A stretch of DNA of 7,472 nt, taken from positions 1 through 7,472 of the forward strand of contig JACOVB010000350.1 in the NCBI GenBank assembly GCA_016177555.1. The letters run 5' to 3'. This stretch comes from Candidatus Rokuibacteriota bacterium. Its GTDB lineage: Bacteria > Methylomirabilota > Methylomirabilia > Rokubacteriales > CSP1-6. Shown here in pieces: positions 4,888-7,472 of this stretch. The notes under the pieces were generated by a model. It was not told the DNA's origin. It did no database searches and saw nothing but the letters and a program-made list of their open reading frames with translations. Position 1 is the first letter of the stretch. Every line of letters begins with the position of its first letter. The position numbers were made by a program, and so were the translations under genes.

Positions 4888-6510
4888 CTAGCCCTCGACC
4901 GTGTGGCCGATGGCCTCGCCGAAGGTGCGGCACACCTCGCCGATGGTGGCGCCCGCCTCGACGGCCGCGAGGACGGGGGGCATCACGTTCTCGCCGGCCG
5001 CCGTCGCGCGGCGGAGCGCGTCGAGGGTCGGCTGGAGCGCCGGCGCCTGGCGGCGCGCGCGGTACTCGCGGACGTAGCGCAGGCGCGCCTCTGGCATCTC
5101 CTGCTCATAGGCGAAGAACTCCATCTTCGGCTCCTCGGCTTCCTCGTCGCGGAAGCAGTTGACTCCCACGACCGGTTGATCGCCCGACTCCATCCGATCC
5201 ATGTGCTCGACGCGCGCCTCCCGGATCTGTTGCTCCACCCAGCCGGCCTTGAACACGGAGACGAAGCCGCCCCGCGCCCGGATGTCGTCCATCATCGTGA
5301 GGATGTCGGCCTCGAGCCGGCCGGTCAGCCACTCCACGAGATGGGAGCCGCCCAGGGGGTCGGCGCTCTTGACCACGTTGGTCTCGTACCCGATCACCTG
5401 CTGGGTCCGGATCGAGAGGCGATGGGAGGCCTCCGAGGGGAGCGCGTACGCCTCGTCGTAGGAGGTCGTGTGGATGGACTGGCTGCCGCCCAGCACCGCC
5501 GCCAGCGTCTGGATGGCCGCGCGGACGATGTTGTTCAGCGGCTCCTGGGCCGTGAGCGGCAAGGCCGCGGTCTGGATGGCCGTGCGGAACCAGCACGAGC
5601 GGTCGTCCTTCGCGCCCAGGCGCTCCCGCATGAGCCGGGCCCAGATCCGCCGCATGGCACGGAGCTTGGCCACCTCCTCGAAGAGGTCCATGTGGGCGGC
5701 GGTGAAGAAGGCCATCCGCTGGGCGAAGGCGTCCGCGTCGAGGCCACGCGCGATCAGCCGCTCCGCGTACTCGAGCGCGAGCGAGAGCGCGAAGGCCGCC
5801 TCCTGGATCGCGTTGATGCCTGTCTCGCGCATGTTGTAGGCGTTGACGTTCACGATGTTCCACCGGCGCATCTCGCGGGTGCAGTACTCCATGACGTCGA
5901 GCCCCACGCGCACGCTGAAATCGATGGGGAAGAAGTGCGTGATGGCCTGCTGCGTCGCGCCGGCGAGCTGCGTCAGGGCGCAGTTCATGATGGTGCCGAT
6001 CAGGGCGGCCGGCGGGATCCCCCGCCGGCGCGCCACGGCCAGGTACATGGCGAGGAACGGGGCCGAGGCGGGAGGCTGGACGATGAGCGTGCTCGACACC
6101 CTGTCCAGCGGGATGCCGTCGAAGAGCTGTTCCATGTCTTCCAGCGTGGCGATGGAGGTGCCCTGGCGGCCGACCTCGCCCTCGAACAGCGGATGGTCCG
6201 GGTCGAAGCCGAGCTTGGTCGCCATGTCGGTGTCGATGTTGAGCCCGGTGGCGCCCTGGCGCAGCAGGTAGTGGAGCCGCTCGTTGGACTCCCGCGGCGT
6301 CCCGTAGCCGGACTGCTGCCGGCGGGTCCACAGCCGCTGCCGGTACATCTCCGTGTGGATCCCGCGGGTGAAGGGGTACTCGCCCGGGCGCTCGGCCGCC
6401 GCCGAGGGGCGGTCGGCGAGGAACGGCGGCAGCTCGATCCCCGACAGCGTGTTGAAGTCGGCGGGGCGCTCGCCCTCGAGGTACCGGTCAAACAGCCGAT
6501 CCGTGCTCAT
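4888..6510 (-). CDS. Large catalytic subunit of a divergent B12-dependent acyl-CoA mutase (540 aa)
   Basis: The protein is a full-length large chain of the methylmalonyl-CoA-mutase family, whose members rearrange acyl-CoA carbon skeletons by adenosylcobalamin radical chemistry in a TIM barrel. Family blocks are clear: YPFTRG (45-50), ESNERLHYLL (74-83), DHPLFEGEVG (105-114), LFDGIPLDRVS (129-139), NAIQEAAFALS (233-243), FFEEVAKLRAMRR-like block (277-288), LTAQEPLNNIVR (319-330), LAAVLGGSQS, Asp352-Glu353, RTQQVIGYE and DPLGGS (384-389). Substrate-contact positions depart from methylmalonyl-CoA mutase: Gln66 replaces Tyr89, Met175 replaces Gln197, no Arg or Lys occurs in 177-200 where Arg207 belongs, Asn226 replaces His244, Ala311 replaces His328. 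Asp93 falls where 2-hydroxyisobutyryl-CoA mutase has Asp117. Hence a mutase with another substrate is inferred. AAGGAGG lies 5 nt before the ATG, inside the end of the TetR gene, which overlaps it by 23 nt; the B12-binding gene follows after 2 nt. Confidence 0.9.
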   Translation of the reverse strand: MSTDRLFDRYLEGERPADFNTLSGIELPPFLADRPSAAAERPGEYPFTRGIHTEMYRQRLWTRRQQSGYGTPRESNERLHYLLRQGATGLNIDTDMATKLGFDPDHPLFEGEVGRQGTSIATLEDMEQLFDGIPLDRVSSTLIVQPPASAPFLAMYLAVARRRGIPPAALIGTIMNCALTQLAGATQQAITHFFPIDFSVRVGLDVMEYCTREMRRWNIVNVNAYNMRETGINAIQEAAFALSLALEYAERLIARGLDADAFAQRMAFFTAAHMDLFEEVAKLRAMRRIWARLMRERLGAKDDRSCWFRTAIQTAALPLTAQEPLNNIVRAAIQTLAAVLGGSQSIHTTSYDEAYALPSEASHRLSIRTQQVIGYETNVVKSADPLGGSHLVEWLTGRLEADILTMMDDIRARGGFVSVFKAGWVEQQIREARVEHMDRMESGDQPVVGVNCFRDEEAEEPKMEFFAYEQEMPEARLRYVREYRARRQAPALQPTLDALRRATAAGENVMPPVLAAVEAGATIGEVCRTFGEAIGHTVEG

Positions 6511-7132
6511 GGAAGCCTCCTTGGCCGAGGCCGCGCACCAGGTAGCGCGCGAAGGTCTCGCCGATCTCCTTGGGGGTGCGCTCGCCGTCGGGTGAGTACC
6601 ACCGGGGAATCCAGTTCATCGCGCCCAGCATCGCCAGGACGACCATCTTGGGATCGCAGGGGGCGAAGGCCTCGCTCGCGACTCCCTCCTCGACGATGCG
6701 CCTCAGCCGGCGCTCGTACTCGTCCCGCCGGCTGACGAGGTCGCGGTAGAGCCTGGGGGAGAGCATGCCCTCCGTGAGCACGACGCACCCGTTGAGCCGG
6801 TCGGTGATGCCCTCGATGAAGTGCCGGAGCGCCACGTAGAGCTTGACGTCGGCCGGATCCGCCAGCGCCTCCGCCATCTGGACCCCCTCCATCGCGACAT
6901 CGAGGGCTGTCGAGTGGCACTGGAAGATGATCTCCGCCTTGCCCTTGACGTAGTAGTACAGCGCCGCCTTGCTCACGCCCAGCTCGCGCGCGATGTCCCC
7001 CATCTTGGTGGCTTGATAGCCCTTGCGGTTGAAGCAGCGCGCGGCGCTCTGGAGGATGATCTCGAGGCGGACATTCCTCACGTGCTGGCGCGCGGCGCCG
7101 CGGTCGTTCCATCTCGCCTGCGGTTGACCCAT
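6488..7132 (-). CDS. TetR/AcrR-family transcriptional regulator (214 aa)
   Basis: Residues ~22-70 form a typical TetR DNA-binding domain: a first helix (LEIILQSAARCFNRKGY), then the helix-turn-helix ATKMGDIARELGVSKAALYYYVKGKAEI (41-68), with the KAALYYYVKGK recognition-helix block very close to the family consensus. The C-terminal ligand domain contains AMLGAMNWIPRWYSPDG followed by a TPKEIGETFARYLVRGL helix, a pattern I associate with KstR2-like regulators of acyl-CoA or sterol-fragment catabolism. A CoA-thioester ligand is therefore plausible but inferred. The ATG at 7132 is preceded by GGAG at a 10-nt spacing. The gene is the first of the mutase string, overlapping the large-subunit gene by 23 nt, and is divergent from an FAD-dependent oxidoreductase. 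It probably represses itself and the mutase genes, and perhaps the divergent gene, through a site in the 176-bp spacer. Confidence 0.92.
   Translation of the reverse strand: MGQPQARWNDRGAARQHVRNVRLEIILQSAARCFNRKGYQATKMGDIARELGVSKAALYYYVKGKAEIIFQCHSTALDVAMEGVQMAEALADPADVKLYVALRHFIEGITDRLNGCVVLTEGMLSPRLYRDLVSRRDEYERRLRRIVEEGVASEAFAPCDPKMVVLAMLGAMNWIPRWYSPDGERTPKEIGETFARYLVRGLGQGGFHEHGSAV
6516..6522 (-). promoter_or_regulatory. Strong ribosome binding site of the mutase large subunit, inside the TetR gene
   Basis: The minus strand reads AAGGAGG 5 nt before the ATG at 6510. The site lies within the last codons of the regulator gene, which ends at 6488, so the two genes are on one message and may be translationally coupled, with an independent strong entry point for the enzyme. 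Confidence 0.7.
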
Positions 7133-7168
7133 GGTTCGAATTCTCCGACTCTTTAGTCAATCTCAGAC

Positions 7169-7197
7169 ACTACACTCGGGTCCCCCCATCCAGTAAA
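7169..7197 (-). promoter_or_regulatory. Candidate sigma-70-type promoter of the regulator-mutase operon
   Basis: On the minus strand TTTACT (7197-7192) and TGTAGT (7174-7169) are separated by exactly 17 bp; each matches 4 of 6 consensus bases. Transcription would start near 7162, giving a leader of about 30 nt before the TetR ATG at 7132. The local AT content is higher than in the flanking genes, which agrees with a promoter, but the match is only moderate. Confidence 0.35.
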
Positions 7198-7264
7198 TGG
7201 AGCAATGACATCATTTCTACACCCTGATATGCCTATTGCGGCGGCGCGTTGCCTGGGCGATTCT

Positions 7265-7278
7265 ACCGACCGGTCAGT
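7265..7278. promoter_or_regulatory. Candidate TetR operator, near-perfect 14-bp palindrome
   Basis: ACCGACCGGTCAGT is an inverted repeat with one mismatched pair out of seven, centred on the perfect 8-bp palindrome GACCGGTC (7268-7275). Operators of this GACCGGTC-centred kind are common for TetR-family repressors. It lies 30 nt upstream of the ATG of the divergent FAD-dependent gene and 132 nt upstream of the TetR ATG. It is thus better placed to control the plus-strand gene, or both if the TetR operon has a second promoter further upstream. Binding by this particular regulator is inferred. Confidence 0.45.
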
Positions 7279-7308
7279 CATGATCTTGTGAATGCTGGAG
7301 GGGTACCC

Positions 7309-7472
7309 ATGGCGGAGCGCTTCGACTGCGTGGTGATCGGGGCCGGCATCGGCGGCCTGGCGGCCGCCGCCCGCCTCGCAGCGGCGGGGCTCCGCCCGCT
7401 GGTCGTGGAGGAGCGCGATCGCGTCGGGGGACGCTTCTCCTCGGTGGACGTGGAGGGCTTCCGCGTGAGCAC
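7309..7472 (+). CDS. N-terminal fragment of an FAD-dependent oxidoreductase (phytoene desaturase/amine oxidase type)
   Basis: The ATG at 7309 has GGAGGGG (7297-7303) 5 nt upstream and opens a frame of 54 codons that runs off the right edge. The start is a classic FAD-binding Rossmann fold: a first strand FDCVVIGAG, the Gly11-x-Gly13-x2-Gly16 dinucleotide motif, a small-residue helix (LAAAARLAAAGL), a second strand LVVEE with Glu34 or Glu35 to hold the adenosine ribose, and a VGGR element (39-42). The E-x5-GGR spacing is typical of the NAD(P)-binding-like flavoproteins that include phytoene desaturases, protoporphyrinogen oxidases and amine oxidases. The substrate domain is missing, so the reaction cannot be named. 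It is divergent from the TetR gene and has the palindromic operator candidate just upstream. Confidence 0.85.
   Translation, partial: MAERFDCVVIGAGIGGLAAAARLAAAGLRPLVVEERDRVGGRFSSVDVEGFRVS

Noticed and set aside
4903..6735. A 610-codon open frame on the plus strand opposite the mutase and TetR genes
   Set aside because: The translation is low-complexity, rich in Arg, Gly, Ala and His, matches no family motifs and spans two genes with clear domains; it is a shadow frame produced by high GC content.
1..7472. CRISPR array, insertion sequence, tRNA, rRNA or phage genes
   Set aside because: No direct-repeat array, transposase, terminal inverted repeats, clover-leaf candidate or phage protein was found while reading both strands.

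Overview
The window is about 7.5 kb of very GC-rich, densely packed bacterial DNA. Coding strands show strong G/C preference at third codon positions and most starts have clear Shine-Dalgarno sequences. The gene set (a divergent B12-dependent acyl-CoA mutase, an unusually long transketolase-like enzyme, a DUF1847 cysteine-rich protein, a KstR2-like TetR regulator) and the base composition would suit a soil or subsurface lineage such as Candidatus Rokubacteria/Methylomirabilota or a high-GC deltaproteobacterium. This is an inference from style; no rRNA or marker gene is present to settle it.

Layout, left to right. (1) At the left edge, the first 74 codons of a minus-strand gene run off the window; it has a hydrophobic segment near the edge and no family I can name. 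(2) A 209-bp spacer holds two perfect 7-bp inverted repeats. (3) A 787-aa transketolase-family enzyme is on the minus strand. (4) A 183-bp divergent spacer leads to a plus-strand DUF1847 protein with 11 cysteines. (5) That gene converges, with a 25-bp gap, on the end of a minus-strand operon. In transcription order the operon is: TetR regulator; 540-aa large subunit of a methylmalonyl-CoA-mutase-family enzyme; 145-aa cobalamin-binding subunit; a possible 29-aa ORF; and a YqgE/AlgH-family protein with an export-type N-terminus. Gene junctions are a 23-nt overlap, a 2-nt gap, a 10-nt gap and a 9-nt gap. (6) A 176-bp divergent spacer with a near-perfect palindrome (TetR operator candidate) separates the regulator from (7) the start of a plus-strand FAD-dependent oxidoreductase of the phytoene-desaturase/amine-oxidase type, cut by the right edge.

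How the genes fit together. The large and small mutase subunits should form one adenosylcobalamin-dependent carbon-skeleton mutase, and the overlapping TetR gene is the obvious candidate for its control. The most interesting point is the mutase active site. The cobalamin-binding residues are intact, but every substrate-side residue I can align to true methylmalonyl-CoA mutase is changed (Tyr89, Gln197, Arg207, His244 and His328 in Propionibacterium numbering, from memory). An aspartate sits exactly where 2-hydroxyisobutyryl-CoA mutase has its diagnostic Asp117. I therefore do not expect this operon to convert methylmalonyl-CoA; it looks like a mutase for another, probably uncharacterised, acyl-CoA. 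No MeaB-type chaperone or epimerase gene is visible in the window.
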